A DNA stretch of 64,000 nucleotides from Rurimicrobium sp040387755 (GTDB lineage Bacteria; Bacteroidota; Bacteroidia; Chitinophagales; Chitinophagaceae), in assembly GCA_040387755.1 (NCBI GenBank), contig JAZKDB010000002.1:62001-126000 (forward strand), written 5' to 3'. Each line of letters starts with the position of its first letter. Position 1 is the first letter of the stretch. The position numbers were made by a program, and so were the translations under genes. The notes beneath the pieces are model-generated. The model had not been told where the DNA came from and did no database searches. It worked only from the letters and a program-made list of their open reading frames with translations. Shown here piece by piece: positions 28,239-36,974 of this stretch.

Positions 28239-28361
28239 AATATTGATATCTCTAATGCTTTGGGAGACGGTAGTACAATCAAACCTGGTTATTACACTTA
28301 TGTACTCAATATTGACGGTTCAAATGTCGACGTTAAAAAGATGCATTATCTTGCAGAATAA
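28239..28361 (+). pseudogene. C-terminal remnant of a secreted (T9SS-tail-like) protein
   Basis: After the GT2 stop, a 40-codon stretch is open from the TAG at 28236 to TAA at 28359-28361. It has no start codon and reads IDISNALGDGSTIKPGYY, then TYVLNIDGS and VKKMHYLAE. The pattern of GYY-Y-x-L-x-DG and a final KKM resembles the end of secreted Bacteroidota proteins that carry a sorting tail. The upstream part of the gene is missing, so this is most likely a deletion scar. Confidence 0.5.
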
Positions 28362-28399
28362 ATAATTTCCCATTAGTCCAAATTTTTTTTTTTCAACAC

Positions 28400-28705
28400 A
28401 TGATTATATACAATGTGACAATAAAAGTAGAGCATTCAATTGCTGCCGATTGGAGACAATGGATGCTAAGTGAGCATATTCCGATGTTATTGGAAACAGG
28501 TTGTTTTACAGACGCTAAGTTGTTTCGCCTATTAGATCAGGATGATACGGATGGTCCTACATTCTGTGCACAGTATTTTTGTAACACAAGAGCAGAATAT
28601 GATAGCTATATCGAAAATTTTGCAGAGAAAATGAGAGCTGAAACACAAAAAAACTGGGGTGGAAAATTTGTTGCTTTTAGAAGTTTGATGCAAATGCAAT
28701 CCTGA
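28400..28705 (+). CDS. DUF4286 family protein
   Basis: A 101-residue cytoplasmic protein with the DUF4286 layout: MIIYNVTIKVEHSIAADWRQ, WMLSEHIPMLLETGCF, and FCAQYFCNTRAEYDSYIENF. It has an alpha/beta ferredoxin-like pattern related to dimeric EthD-type proteins. No catalytic residue is known for the family. It stands alone between the decayed gene and HU; the function remains unknown. Confidence 0.82.
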   Translation: MIIYNVTIKVEHSIAADWRQWMLSEHIPMLLETGCFTDAKLFRLLDQDDTDGPTFCAQYFCNTRAEYDSYIENFAEKMRAETQKNWGGKFVAFRSLMQMQS

Positions 28706-28849
28706 TTTTACAACGCTGAAAACAGCAATTAGATTGTATTTCAATAATTTCCCTTCTCCAAAGTTGCACTCCTAAGCCTTCTTCAAGTCAGAAAAAAATG
28801 GATTCCGCTGTGGTAAAGGATTTGACCAAAAAAAAAATTGCTTCAAAAC

Positions 28850-28879
28850 TTTGAAATGAAACAATAGGCTGTATATTTG
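28850..28879 (+). promoter_or_regulatory. Promoter of the HU gene
   Basis: -33 box TTTG at 28850-28853 and -7 box TATATTTG at 28872-28879, spaced by 18 bases, match the Bacteroidota consensus. The transcript would begin near 28886, about 40 bases before the HU ATG. Confidence 0.75.
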
Positions 28880-28925
28880 CTCTACACACAAACAATATTT
28901 TCTCTCAACAAAACAAAAAACAATT

Positions 28926-29210
28926 ATGAACAAAGCTGATTTGATTGACAAACTTTCGAAAGATGCAGACATCACTAAAGCTCAAGCTAATGCTGCCTTG
29001 GATTCTTTCACTGACACAGTTATTGCTACCCTTAAAAAAGGTGATCGCGTAACATTGGTAGGTTTTGGTACATTCTCTGTATCTGACCGTGCTGCCCGTA
29101 ATGGCCGTAATCCACAGACTGGTGCTGTGATTAAAATCAAAGCTCGTAAAGTACCTAAGTTCAAAGCTGGTAAAGAATTTTCAACAAGAATCGCAAGCGG
29201 TAAAAAATAA
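28926..29210 (+). CDS. hup: HU-family DNA-binding protein
   Basis: A small basic histone-like protein that bends and compacts DNA as a dimer. The 94 residues show the full HU fold: MNKADLIDKLSKDADITKAQ helices, VTLVGFGTFSV, and the beta-arm with RNGRNPQTGAVIKIKARKVP including the intercalating proline. It has its own strong promoter and terminator. The bTHX ribosomal gene follows as a separate unit. Confidence 0.97.
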   Translation: MNKADLIDKLSKDADITKAQANAALDSFTDTVIATLKKGDRVTLVGFGTFSVSDRAARNGRNPQTGAVIKIKARKVPKFKAGKEFSTRIASGKK

Positions 29211-29225
29211 TTTATCATTGCCCAT

Positions 29226-29262
29226 AAAAAAGCAAGCTGCTTTATAGCTGCTTGCTTTTTTA
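29226..29262 (+). terminator. Terminator after HU gene
   Basis: AAAAAAGCAAGC pairs with GCTTGCTTTTTT around a short loop, right after the HU stop codon. Confidence 0.85.
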
Positions 29263-29313
29263 TTTAAATCATACTCAAGCAACAATTTTAATTCTAAATA
29301 AAAACAAATCAAA

Positions 29314-29430
29314 ATGGGAAGAGGAGACAAACGTACCGTGAAAGGTAAGCGTACAAAAGGAAGTTTCGGTGTAAGCCGTTTATCACGTCCTTTGCAGGCA
29401 TCTAAAGCTAAAAGCAAAAAAGCAGCTTAA
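29314..29430 (+). CDS. thx: 30S ribosomal protein bTHX (Thx)
   Basis: A 38-residue, very basic protein. It begins MGRGDKRTVKGKRTKGSFGV, which matches the bTHX family consensus (MGkGDkkTkrGKi-kGSyG). The protein sits in a cavity at the top of the 30S head and stabilises rRNA. The C-terminal tail (RPLQASKAKSKKAA) is a Lys/Ala extension. It lies between two terminators, so it is its own transcription unit. It is short enough to be missed by ordinary gene callers. Confidence 0.9.
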   Translation: MGRGDKRTVKGKRTKGSFGVSRLSRPLQASKAKSKKAA

Positions 29431-29462
29431 TTGATTCAGCAACAATTTCTTTTAAAAGAAAT

Positions 29463-29496
29463 AAAAAAACCTCGACTTTAAGTTCGAGGTTTTTTG
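29463..29496 (+). terminator. Terminator after the bTHX gene (works on both strands)
   Basis: AAAAAACCTCGA / TCGAGGTTTTTT stem with A-run on one side and T-run on the other. It lies between the plus-strand bTHX gene and the minus-strand mutB gene and could stop transcripts from both. Confidence 0.88.
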
Positions 29497-29516
29497 TTGT
29501 CATTTAGTATGACGAT

Positions 29517-31640
29517 TTATGCTTTCATCAGTTTTTGAAGTATTTCTATTGCGCTTTTGGCAATAATTGTACCTGGCCCGAATACAAAGGATACTCCGGC
29601 ATTATAAAGAAAAGGATAATCCTGCTGAGGAATCACGCCTCCTGCTACAATCATTATATCATCTCGTCCGTATTTTTTTAACTCTTCAATTACCTGTGGG
29701 ATGAGGGTTTTGTGTCCCGCAGCCAGACTGGAGATGCCTAGTATATGCACATCATTTTCAACAGCTTGTTTGGCAGCTTCAGCAGGTGTCTGAAACAATG
29801 GACCAATATCCACATCAAAACCCAAGTCTGCAAAACTGGTGGCGATTACCTTAGCTCCTCTGTCATGACCATCCTGACCCATTTTGGCAATCATAATTCT
29901 TGGTCGGCGGCCGTCCATTTCGGCAAATTCATCTGCCATTCTACGGGCTTCCTGAAAATCTTTGTCCATCGCTATTTCTTTTGAATAAACTCCCGCTATC
30001 GAACGGATACGAGCCTGATAACGTCCATACACAAGTTCTAGTGCGGATGAAATTTCACCCAGACTTGCCCTCACTCTTGCAGCATTAATGCTTAACTCCA
30101 GTAAATTTCCTTTACCAGTTTTTGCTGCTTCTGTTAATGCATACAGTGCTTTATCAACTTCATCCTGATTTCTTTCCCTGCGCAATAAAGCCAGTCTTTC
30201 CAACTGTTGTATACGTACTTTGGCATTATCTACATCCAGTATTTCAATATTAGAAGGTTCATCAGTTTTATATTCGTTTACACCAACTATAATATCCTTT
30301 CCTCCATCAATTCTTGCTTGTTTGCGTGCGGCAGCTTCTTCAATGCGCATTTTAGGCACACCGGTTTCAATAGCTTTCGCCATTCCTCCCAAAGATTCTA
30401 CTTCCTCTATCAGCGCCCAGGCTTTTTGAGCCAATTGTTCCGTTAGATATTCTACATAATAAGAGCCACCCCAAGGGTCTACAGTGCGACAAATATCAGT
30501 TTCCTGCTGCAAAATAATCTGCGTATTCCGCGCTATCCTTGCACTGAAATCGGTTGGCAGTGCAATGGCCTCATCAAGTGCATTGGTATGCAGGCTTTGG
30601 GTATGTCCCATAGCTGCTGCTAAAGCTTCAATGGCAGTTCTTGTTACATTATTAAAAGGATCTTGTTCCGTAAGACTCCATCCGCTGGTTTGGCAATGCG
30701 TACGCAAAGCCATACTTTTTTCTTTTTCAGGATTAAATTGCTTGACTAATTTTGCCCAAAGCATTCGACCGGCACGCATCTTGGCAATTTCCATAAAATG
30801 GTTCATACCGATTGCCCAAAAGAAAGAAAGGCGCGGTGCAAAATCATCAATTTTTAATCCTGCCTTGATTCCGGCACGGATATATTCTACACCATCTGCA
30901 AGCGTGTACGCCAATTCAATATCTGCTGTAGCACCGGCTTCCTGCATATGATATCCACTGATAGAAATTGAATTGAACTTCGGCATTTTCTGAGAAGTGA
31001 ATTCAAATATATCCGCAATGATTTTCATTGAATGCTCTGGCGGATAGATATAAGTGTTGCGCACCATGAACTCTTTCAGAATATCATTTTGAATGGTACC
31101 GCTTAGTTTTTCCATAGATACTCCCTGTTCTTCGGCGGCAACTATATAGAAAGCCAAAATGGGTAATACTGCTCCATTCATGGTCATAGACACACTCATC
31201 TCATCCAGAGGTATCTGGTCGAAGAGTACTTTCATGTCCAGAATCGAATCAATCGCTACACCTGCCTTGCCCACATCACCCACCACACGTTCATGGTCGC
31301 TGTCGTAACCACGGTGTGTGGCCAAATCAAATGCTACAGAAAGTCCTTTTTGGCCTGCAGCCAGATTACGTCGATAAAAGGCGTTGCTTTCCTCGGCAGT
31401 ACTGAAACCTGCATATTGACGGATGGTCCAGGGCTTTTGAACATACATACTGCTGTAGGGACCCCGCAAAAATGGAGCAATACCTGCTGCAAAATTCAAT
31501 TGCTTTTTGTCTTTTACATCGTCGCTGTTATAACTGCTTTTGATGTCAATCCCTTCAGCTGTGATAAATGTTTCAGCTGATGATTGAGTATCAGTAATCA
31601 ATTCTTTGTTGAGCGGAATGTTGGAAAAATCTTTACGCAT
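29517..31640 (-). CDS. mutB: Methylmalonyl-CoA mutase, large (catalytic, B12-binding) subunit
   Basis: It interconverts succinyl-CoA and (R)-methylmalonyl-CoA with adenosylcobalamin. The 707-residue protein has the N-terminal TIM barrel (PWTIRQYAGFSTAEESNAFY; SVSMTMNGAVLPILAFYIVA; GGSYYVE) and the C-terminal cobalamin domain with the base-off motif GQDGHDRGAKV (D-x-H-x-x-G) near residue 585, so it can bind B12. It is the last gene of a minus-strand cluster ubiX-mutA-GNAT-mutB with 12- to 18-base gaps. An epimerase is not in the window. Confidence 0.97.
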   Translation of the reverse strand: MRKDFSNIPLNKELITDTQSSAETFITAEGIDIKSSYNSDDVKDKKQLNFAAGIAPFLRGPYSSMYVQKPWTIRQYAGFSTAEESNAFYRRNLAAGQKGLSVAFDLATHRGYDSDHERVVGDVGKAGVAIDSILDMKVLFDQIPLDEMSVSMTMNGAVLPILAFYIVAAEEQGVSMEKLSGTIQNDILKEFMVRNTYIYPPEHSMKIIADIFEFTSQKMPKFNSISISGYHMQEAGATADIELAYTLADGVEYIRAGIKAGLKIDDFAPRLSFFWAIGMNHFMEIAKMRAGRMLWAKLVKQFNPEKEKSMALRTHCQTSGWSLTEQDPFNNVTRTAIEALAAAMGHTQSLHTNALDEAIALPTDFSARIARNTQIILQQETDICRTVDPWGGSYYVEYLTEQLAQKAWALIEEVESLGGMAKAIETGVPKMRIEEAAARKQARIDGGKDIIVGVNEYKTDEPSNIEILDVDNAKVRIQQLERLALLRRERNQDEVDKALYALTEAAKTGKGNLLELSINAARVRASLGEISSALELVYGRYQARIRSIAGVYSKEIAMDKDFQEARRMADEFAEMDGRRPRIMIAKMGQDGHDRGAKVIATSFADLGFDVDIGPLFQTPAEAAKQAVENDVHILGISSLAAGHKTLIPQVIEELKKYGRDDIMIVAGGVIPQQDYPFLYNAGVSFVFGPGTIIAKSAIEILQKLMKA

Positions 31641-31658
31641 TATATCTTAAAATGTCTT

Positions 31659-32204
31659 TTATACAATTCTGTTGTTGTATTCTGATAATAATAAGCGATA
31701 AATCAGTGAGTCGCCAATAATGCCATCATCATTATAATGTTCTTTTAATAAAGCCTCACGCACAAAACCTGCTCCTTCGGCTGTTTTCTGCGACGGGATA
31801 TTATCCGGCGCAATAATAGCTTCCATCCTGTTGAGGTTAAGTTCGTTGAAACCATAGGCTACAATTGCTTTTGCCGCTTCTTTCATGTAGCCTTTGTTCT
31901 TATACTCTTCATACTTCATGTCATAACCAATTTCAGAGCGCCGATGATCCGGATACCAATTATGAAAAGCAACCCCTCCAATTACTTTATTAGTTTCCTT
32001 TTCAATTAAATGAAAAAACAAACAAGTGGTGCGATGTGTTTTAAGTCCTTTTTCAATTTTTAGTTTCTGCTTCATTAATTCTTCATCAGACCTGAATCCA
32101 AAAAGCGTCTTCAATTCATCATCTGTATGGGTATTGAATAACTCTATATATTCTTCAAGAGTATCAATTCTGATTAAAAGTCTGGGTGTTTCTATTGTTT
32201 TCAC
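31659..32204 (-). CDS. GNAT-family N-acetyltransferase (RimJ/RimL-like)
   Basis: A 181-residue GNAT enzyme: TPRLLIRI start, GGVAFHNWYPDHRRSEIGYD and the acetyl-CoA-binding stretch YKNKGYMKEAAKAIVAYGF, then NLNRMEAIIAPDNIPSQKTA and GAGFVRE. It acetylates a protein N-terminus or a small molecule. It is placed between mutA and mutB with 12 and 18 bases on either side, an unusual location that might mean co-regulation with propionate metabolism, but no direct link is known. The start is a GTG at 32204. Confidence 0.88.
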   Translation of the reverse strand: MKTIETPRLLIRIDTLEEYIELFNTHTDDELKTLFGFRSDEELMKQKLKIEKGLKTHRTTCLFFHLIEKETNKVIGGVAFHNWYPDHRRSEIGYDMKYEEYKNKGYMKEAAKAIVAYGFNELNLNRMEAIIAPDNIPSQKTAEGAGFVREALLKEHYNDDGIIGDSLIYRLLLSEYNNRIV

Positions 32205-32216
32205 AAGGCTTAAATT

Positions 32217-33512
32217 TTAAATCAATTGTTCGCTTAAGGAAATGGGTTGAATGCCGGCAAAATGCTCCGAGCTAAAGGGTTTAGGCTGATCTTTCGCATC
32301 TACAAATTTATTGACACCTATCAAAACCCGCTTTCCTGATTTATATTCTTCTACCCATTGTTTTGCCTGAAGTTCTATTTCCTGTCTGATTTTATATGAC
32401 GATTCAATGATGCCACCATCCTGCTCTATGACTTTAAACAATTCCCAGCCTTGAACTGCCAGTTGTTCTGTCAGGTTTTCAATATAAAATGAACCTGCTG
32501 AAGCATCTGCAATCTGATTAAAATAAGATTCTTCTTTCATAATGAGCTGCTGATTGCGACTCATGCGTTTGCTTAAGTTTGATTCTTCGTTTTTGTTTTG
32601 GTCAAAGGGATGAATCAATAATGAGTCACAGCCACCCAATACAGCAGCCATACCGGATAAGGTGTCCCGCAATAAATTACTGTAAGCATCAAACGCAGAG
32701 CGATAAGCATCACTGGTTTCTGCATGAAGCTCCACCGATACGCTGATGCTGTATGCTGCTGTTAGATTGTGGATGGTCAGGCGAAGTGCTCTTAGTTTGG
32801 CAATCTCCTCAAAAAAATCTGTACCTGTACTTATGCTGACATTAATTCTTTTCAGCTCTTTGATTTTTCCTTCCTCACTTAACCAATTAAGGTATTCGTT
32901 GGTTTGAGCAAGGGTACAGGCTATCTGATAAGCACTGCAGGCTCCTGCATTTTGAAAGAGGGTAGCATCAACTGAGAGGGTAGTACCTGAACTTTTCAAC
33001 CATTGAGCCTTATCTTTATTCAGGTTCCATTGATTTGTTTTCAGCGAGCTGGCAATAGGGTCATAAATAAGTAGAGCGTCAATGTCACTGAGCTTATTTG
33101 TTATTACATATTCATTCCAATCTCCAAAAAATGCAAGGGCATTTTCACTAAGCACAAAGCGTGTCTGAATATAGGGTAGTTGAATGTCTTTTAGTAAAAC
33201 GGAAATATCCACCCGGGTATTGATGATAAAATACAAACCCGACACCCCGCTTTCCAGTTCGCTTAATGCATTTGCATTAGCCTCTTTCTCATTGGTTACT
33301 TTTATCTGTGCACAGATGGTCCAGTCTTTATGGTTAAAAACAGCTCTGTTTGCTTTGCTGATTTCTTCCGAAGTGTAAAAAGGCCGGATTGTATTGCCAT
33401 TTCTATCCTGTACACTCAGGTCTTCAAAAGTGATGCCTTTAAGGTCTTTGGCTAAGCGTTCTTTCCAGGCTTGGGCATTGCTTGCCGAAAATTCTTCGAA
33501 TAATGCGTTCAT
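32217..33512 (-). CDS. mutA: Methylmalonyl-CoA mutase, small (non-catalytic) subunit
   Basis: A 431-residue partner of MutB. The TIM-barrel half is kept (VQDRNGNTIRPFYTSEEISK and DASAGSFYIENLTEQLAVQG), but the protein stops after the barrel and has no cobalamin domain. It is therefore shorter than the roughly 620-residue proteobacterial or actinobacterial MutA. Shorter forms occur in Bacteroidota. It cannot bind B12 by itself and should form a heterodimer with MutB. It starts 16 bases after ubiX on the minus strand. Confidence 0.93.
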   Translation of the reverse strand: MNALFEEFSASNAQAWKERLAKDLKGITFEDLSVQDRNGNTIRPFYTSEEISKANRAVFNHKDWTICAQIKVTNEKEANANALSELESGVSGLYFIINTRVDISVLLKDIQLPYIQTRFVLSENALAFFGDWNEYVITNKLSDIDALLIYDPIASSLKTNQWNLNKDKAQWLKSSGTTLSVDATLFQNAGACSAYQIACTLAQTNEYLNWLSEEGKIKELKRINVSISTGTDFFEEIAKLRALRLTIHNLTAAYSISVSVELHAETSDAYRSAFDAYSNLLRDTLSGMAAVLGGCDSLLIHPFDQNKNEESNLSKRMSRNQQLIMKEESYFNQIADASAGSFYIENLTEQLAVQGWELFKVIEQDGGIIESSYKIRQEIELQAKQWVEEYKSGKRVLIGVNKFVDAKDQPKPFSSEHFAGIQPISLSEQLI

Positions 33513-33528
33513 TGAAAATTGATATTAT

Positions 33529-34086
33529 TTATTCTGTTCCCCACCGATAAGTATTCAGGTCAATGCCGGCCAATTGCAACACTCTGTCAACCACTGTAGC
33601 TGCTACTTCTTCTATCGTTTGGGGTTTGCTATAAAATGAAGGTGTTGCCGGGCAGATGATACCACCGGCCTCGGTAACTGCGGTCATATTGCGCAAGTGT
33701 ACTAAATTATAAGGAGCTTCGCGAACCACACAAATCAGTTTTTTTCTTTCTTTCAACATCACATCTGCAGCCCGGGTAATTAAATCATTGCTGATTCCTC
33801 CTGCTATCCGTGCCAATGTTCCCATACTGCAAGGGCAAATGATTAAGGCATCAAATCCTGCACTGCCCGAAGCAAAGGGAGCGTAAAAATCGTTCTTTTC
33901 TTTGACAGGAAAAGAATAATCCTGGTAACTGGTATAGCCCAGTTCATGGAGCCATACATCTTTGGCATTGTCGCTGTACACCAGATAGATATCATCACCA
34001 GGCTTCATTACAGTTGACAGCTTGTCCAGCAGTACTTTTGCATAAATAGAACCACTCGCACCCGTAATCGCAACCGCAATTTTCAT
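33529..34086 (-). CDS. ubiX: Flavin prenyltransferase UbiX
   Basis: UbiX makes prenylated FMN, the cofactor of UbiD-type decarboxylases. The 185-residue protein starts MKIAVAITGASGSIYAKVLL and has the family motifs PCSMGTLARIAGGISNDLITRAADV and VREAPYNLVHLRNM. I chose the ATG at 34086, since a longer frame from 34353 runs into the antisense of the next gene. No ubiD gene is in the window, and in an organism that uses the futalosine pathway the prFMN user may be a menaquinone-pathway or aromatic-acid decarboxylase elsewhere. Confidence 0.95.
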   Translation of the reverse strand: MKIAVAITGASGSIYAKVLLDKLSTVMKPGDDIYLVYSDNAKDVWLHELGYTSYQDYSFPVKEKNDFYAPFASGSAGFDALIICPCSMGTLARIAGGISNDLITRAADVMLKERKKLICVVREAPYNLVHLRNMTAVTEAGGIICPATPSFYSKPQTIEEVAATVVDRVLQLAGIDLNTYRWGTE

Positions 34087-34165
34087 TTTATCTGAATCAT
34101 TTGTTAACACGAACAAAGCTACACGCAAAATAATTGTAAATTCGTTTTTGAAATCGCAAATTTTT

Positions 34166-34729
34166 ATGAAAAAAATACTCTGCACCACACTCTCATTATT
34201 AACTCTTTCTACTGCTGTAATGGCACAGAAAAAGACTGGTAAAGCTGCACCGAAAGCCACTAAAGAAGCGGCAGTTTCGGATAAGGAAATAAATTGGATC
34301 AGCCTGGACGAAGTGCAAAAACGAATGAAAACCAAGCCCAAAAAAGTATACATAGATGTGTATACCGGATGGTGTGGCTGGTGTAAGGTAATGGATCAGA
34401 AAACCTTTACCAACCCAGGGGTAATAAGTTATATCAACAAGAATTTTTATGCTGTTAAGCTGGATGCCGAACAAACGGACAGTATCCATTTTATGGGCAA
34501 TCATTATGGAATGGAAGGACGTACCAATCAGTTTGCTGTTCAATTACTCCGCGGACAAATGTCTTACCCTACAACAGTTATTATGGAAGAAAATTTCCAG
34601 AATCCGCAAATTATTCCAGGCTATCAGGATGTCAAAGCAATCGAGCCTATTTTGAAATATCTTGGGGAAAATCATTATAAATCCACGCCTTGGGAAGAAT
34701 ATTCCAAGACGGCCAAAACAACCTGGTAA
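34166..34729 (+). CDS. Exported thioredoxin-fold protein (CxxC)
   Basis: A 187-residue protein with a signal peptide (MKKILCTTLSLLTLSTAVMA-Q). After a Lys/Ala-rich linker comes a thioredoxin-like domain with the active site TGWCGWCKVMD near residue 70, followed by the DAEQTD strand and a cis-proline-type YPTTVIM loop. It belongs to the DUF255/thioredoxin_7-like group. It probably acts in the periplasm as a thiol reductase. It diverges from ubiX; its ATG is at 34166. Confidence 0.85.
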   Translation: MKKILCTTLSLLTLSTAVMAQKKTGKAAPKATKEAAVSDKEINWISLDEVQKRMKTKPKKVYIDVYTGWCGWCKVMDQKTFTNPGVISYINKNFYAVKLDAEQTDSIHFMGNHYGMEGRTNQFAVQLLRGQMSYPTTVIMEENFQNPQIIPGYQDVKAIEPILKYLGENHYKSTPWEEYSKTAKTTW

Positions 34730-34744
34730 ATAAAGTATTGATAC

Positions 34745-34781
34745 AAAAAGCCGCTGCAATCATCAATTGCAACGGCTTTTC
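34745..34781. terminator. Bidirectional terminator between thioredoxin-like and acyl-CoA dehydrogenase genes
   Basis: AAAAGCCGCTGCAAT (34746-34760) pairs with ATTGCAACGGCTTTT (34766-34780) with one mismatch, with an A-run and T-run either side. It serves two convergent genes. Confidence 0.88.
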
Positions 34782-34800
34782 TATTTAAATAGTCTGTTTT

Positions 34801-35940
34801 CTAAGAAAGAATAGCTCTGGAAATAACGAGTTTTTGAATCTCTGAAGTTCCTTCACCAATCGTACATAATTTAGAATCACGGTAGTATTTCTCTACAGGG
34901 AAATCCTTGGTGTAACCATATCCGCCAAAAATCTGAACAGCTTCTGTTGACACCTGAACACTCACCTCAGATGCATAATACTTAGCCATAGCCGATTCTT
35001 TAGTCATAGGCAAATGTTTGTTTTTCAAATCCGCAGCCTGATAAATCAGATTTTCAGCAACTTCAATTTTGGTCGCCATCTCTGCAAGTTTAAAAGAAAT
35101 AGCCTGGAAATTAGCAATTGGCTGGTCAAACTGATGACGCTCTTTAGCATATTTTACAGAAGCTTCGTAAGCACCTTTAGCAATACCCAATGCCAGAGAA
35201 GCAATCGAAATACGGCCGCCATCAAGGATTTTCATGGCTTGTTTAAAACCATCACCTACTTCACCCATACGCTGTGCGTCACTGATACGGCAATTGTCAA
35301 ACACCAATTCTGCTGTTTCGCTCGCACGCATACCCAACTTATTTTCTTTTTTACCTGCTGCAAAACCAGGTGTTCCACGCTCGATAATGAAAGCTGTTAC
35401 ATTGTTTTTGCTACGAGGTTCGCCAGTACGACAAAGCACCACAGCTACATCACCAGTAATACCATGAGTAATCCAGTTTTTAGTACCATTAATTACCCAA
35501 TCATCACCATCTCTTGTAGCCACACATTGCATGTTTCCTGAGTCAGAGCCTGTATTCGCTTCTGTCAATCCCCATGCACCAATCCATTCGGCAGTAGCCA
35601 GTTTTGGTAAATATTTTTGCTTTTGTTCTTCATTACCGAAGTACAAAATATGACCCGTACACAAAGAATTATGAGCCGCAACAGAAAGACCAATAGAGCC
35701 ACAAACTTTCGCAATTTCACTCACTACAGTAATATATTCAAAATAGCTCAGGCCACTTCCACCATATTCTGTAGGAACCAGTACGCCCATCAATCCTAAT
35801 TCTCCCAATTTGCGGAATACATCAACCGGGAATTTTTGGGTCTCATCCCATTCCATCATATCCGGACGAATGTGCTTGTTCGCAAAATCGCGAATCATCT
35901 CAGTGATTTGCGCTTGGGTTTCTGTTTGTGTGAAATTCAT
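34801..35940 (-). CDS. Acyl-CoA dehydrogenase
   Basis: A 379-residue FAD enzyme that oxidises the alpha-beta bond of acyl-CoA, passing electrons to ETF. The normal three-domain layout is seen: helical N-domain, beta-domain with WGLTEANTGSDSG, and a C-terminal domain with QIFGGYGYTKDFPVEKYYRD followed by the GEGTSEIQKLVISR signature. The catalytic glutamate of short-chain types is expected at the E of TIGEGTSE. It is monocistronic or follows the HhH gene on the minus strand (8-base gap). Chain-length preference is unknown. Confidence 0.95.
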   Translation of the reverse strand: MNFTQTETQAQITEMIRDFANKHIRPDMMEWDETQKFPVDVFRKLGELGLMGVLVPTEYGGSGLSYFEYITVVSEIAKVCGSIGLSVAAHNSLCTGHILYFGNEEQKQKYLPKLATAEWIGAWGLTEANTGSDSGNMQCVATRDGDDWVINGTKNWITHGITGDVAVVLCRTGEPRSKNNVTAFIIERGTPGFAAGKKENKLGMRASETAELVFDNCRISDAQRMGEVGDGFKQAMKILDGGRISIASLALGIAKGAYEASVKYAKERHQFDQPIANFQAISFKLAEMATKIEVAENLIYQAADLKNKHLPMTKESAMAKYYASEVSVQVSTEAVQIFGGYGYTKDFPVEKYYRDSKLCTIGEGTSEIQKLVISRAILS

Positions 35941-35948
35941 ATAAATAT

Positions 35949-36830
35949 TTAATCAATTGTGCAATAGACTGCAATTTTACGATATTTTTCCTCATTCATC
36001 AAAGGAACTTGCCTTAGATCGGCTATATTTTGATAATTATTTAACCCTTTGCGCAACAAAAGTATGTTTTTGGCCATTTTTTCGCCAATATAGGGGTGGG
36101 CTGCAAGTTGCTCTTCGGTACATGAGTTCAACTTTATTTTTTGAATTTCAGCAGGATTGATGTTCAATTTTTCCTTCAGGTATCTAAAGGTAGAATCCGG
36201 AAATTTGTATATCTCCAATAATTGTTCATGCCTGATAAAGCCCCCCAGATTGCGTCTTCTTTCCAGTATCTTATGTGCCAGAATAGCGCCGATTCCATTC
36301 AGCCGTACCAATGTTGTAGAATCTGTTTTGTTCAGATTGATATGGTCGGGTAGAGGCGGAAGATGTTCATATTGCGAATAATTGCTACGATTATCATGTT
36401 CTTCAATTTGAATGTATGGAGCCAGACGCTGGTATTCGCCTTCTTTGAGCGAGTATAATGCGCTTAAATCTTCCTTTTTGTAAAAGTGCTTTCCTTTCCG
36501 GCGCCAGTTAAGGAGGTATTTTGTGGTTCTGGCACTCAATCCAAGGCGGATAAATCCTGAACTGTCCAGCGTATTCGGGTCGAAATAAAATAGTTCAGAA
36601 AAAGTTGTTGATACTGTGCTTTCGGATGATTCGCTTTGTTGCGCTGCCTGTAATTTTTGCCAGGCAATATTCAGTTTTTCTTCCTCAAGATTTACTTTGG
36701 GCTCGGCGAAATATCGAATACCAAAACTTATCGTGTAAATGAGTAAAATCAATGTAGAAATGCCAACTATACCAAAGCGCTCCTTGCGGGAAAATTGGAA
36801 GTAAGGAAAGAGATTTTTTTTCACAAGCAC
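35949..36830 (-). CDS. Membrane-anchored helix-hairpin-helix (ComEA-like) protein
   Basis: A 293-residue protein. One membrane helix near residues 20-37 follows a short basic N-terminus (RKERFGIVGISTLILLIYTI). The rest carries several helix-hairpin-helix motifs: LGLSARTTKYLLNWRRKG, LVRLNGIGAILAHKILERRR, and HPYIGEKMAKNILLLRKGL. HhH motifs bind DNA backbone without sequence preference. ComEA-type proteins bind incoming DNA during natural uptake, but this one is Bacteroidota-specific and its role is not proven. Start codon is GTG at 36830 or 36824. Confidence 0.8.
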   Translation of the reverse strand: MLVKKNLFPYFQFSRKERFGIVGISTLILLIYTISFGIRYFAEPKVNLEEEKLNIAWQKLQAAQQSESSESTVSTTFSELFYFDPNTLDSSGFIRLGLSARTTKYLLNWRRKGKHFYKKEDLSALYSLKEGEYQRLAPYIQIEEHDNRSNYSQYEHLPPLPDHINLNKTDSTTLVRLNGIGAILAHKILERRRNLGGFIRHEQLLEIYKFPDSTFRYLKEKLNINPAEIQKIKLNSCTEEQLAAHPYIGEKMAKNILLLRKGLNNYQNIADLRQVPLMNEEKYRKIAVYCTID

Positions 36831-36921
36831 AATACTATATAATTGTATAGATTATTGCAAAGCAAATGAAAAGATATTCAAATAATAGTTCTTTATAATT
36901 GCCAAAAATAATATTAATAAA

Positions 36922-36952
36922 AAAAAGCGACAACCAAAATGCTTGTCGCTTC
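36922..36952 (-). terminator. Terminator of isocitrate dehydrogenase
   Basis: AAGCGACAA (36925-36933) / TTGTCGCTT (36943-36951). On the minus strand it is followed by a run of T residues, 23 bases after the icd stop. Confidence 0.82.
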
Positions 36953-36974
36953 AATATGCATATTCAAAAATCCA

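Noticed and set aside
34087..34353. Extended UbiX start at 34353
   Set aside because: The extra 89 residues run antisense through the thioredoxin-like gene and do not resemble UbiX. MKIAVAITGASG at 34086 is the family start.
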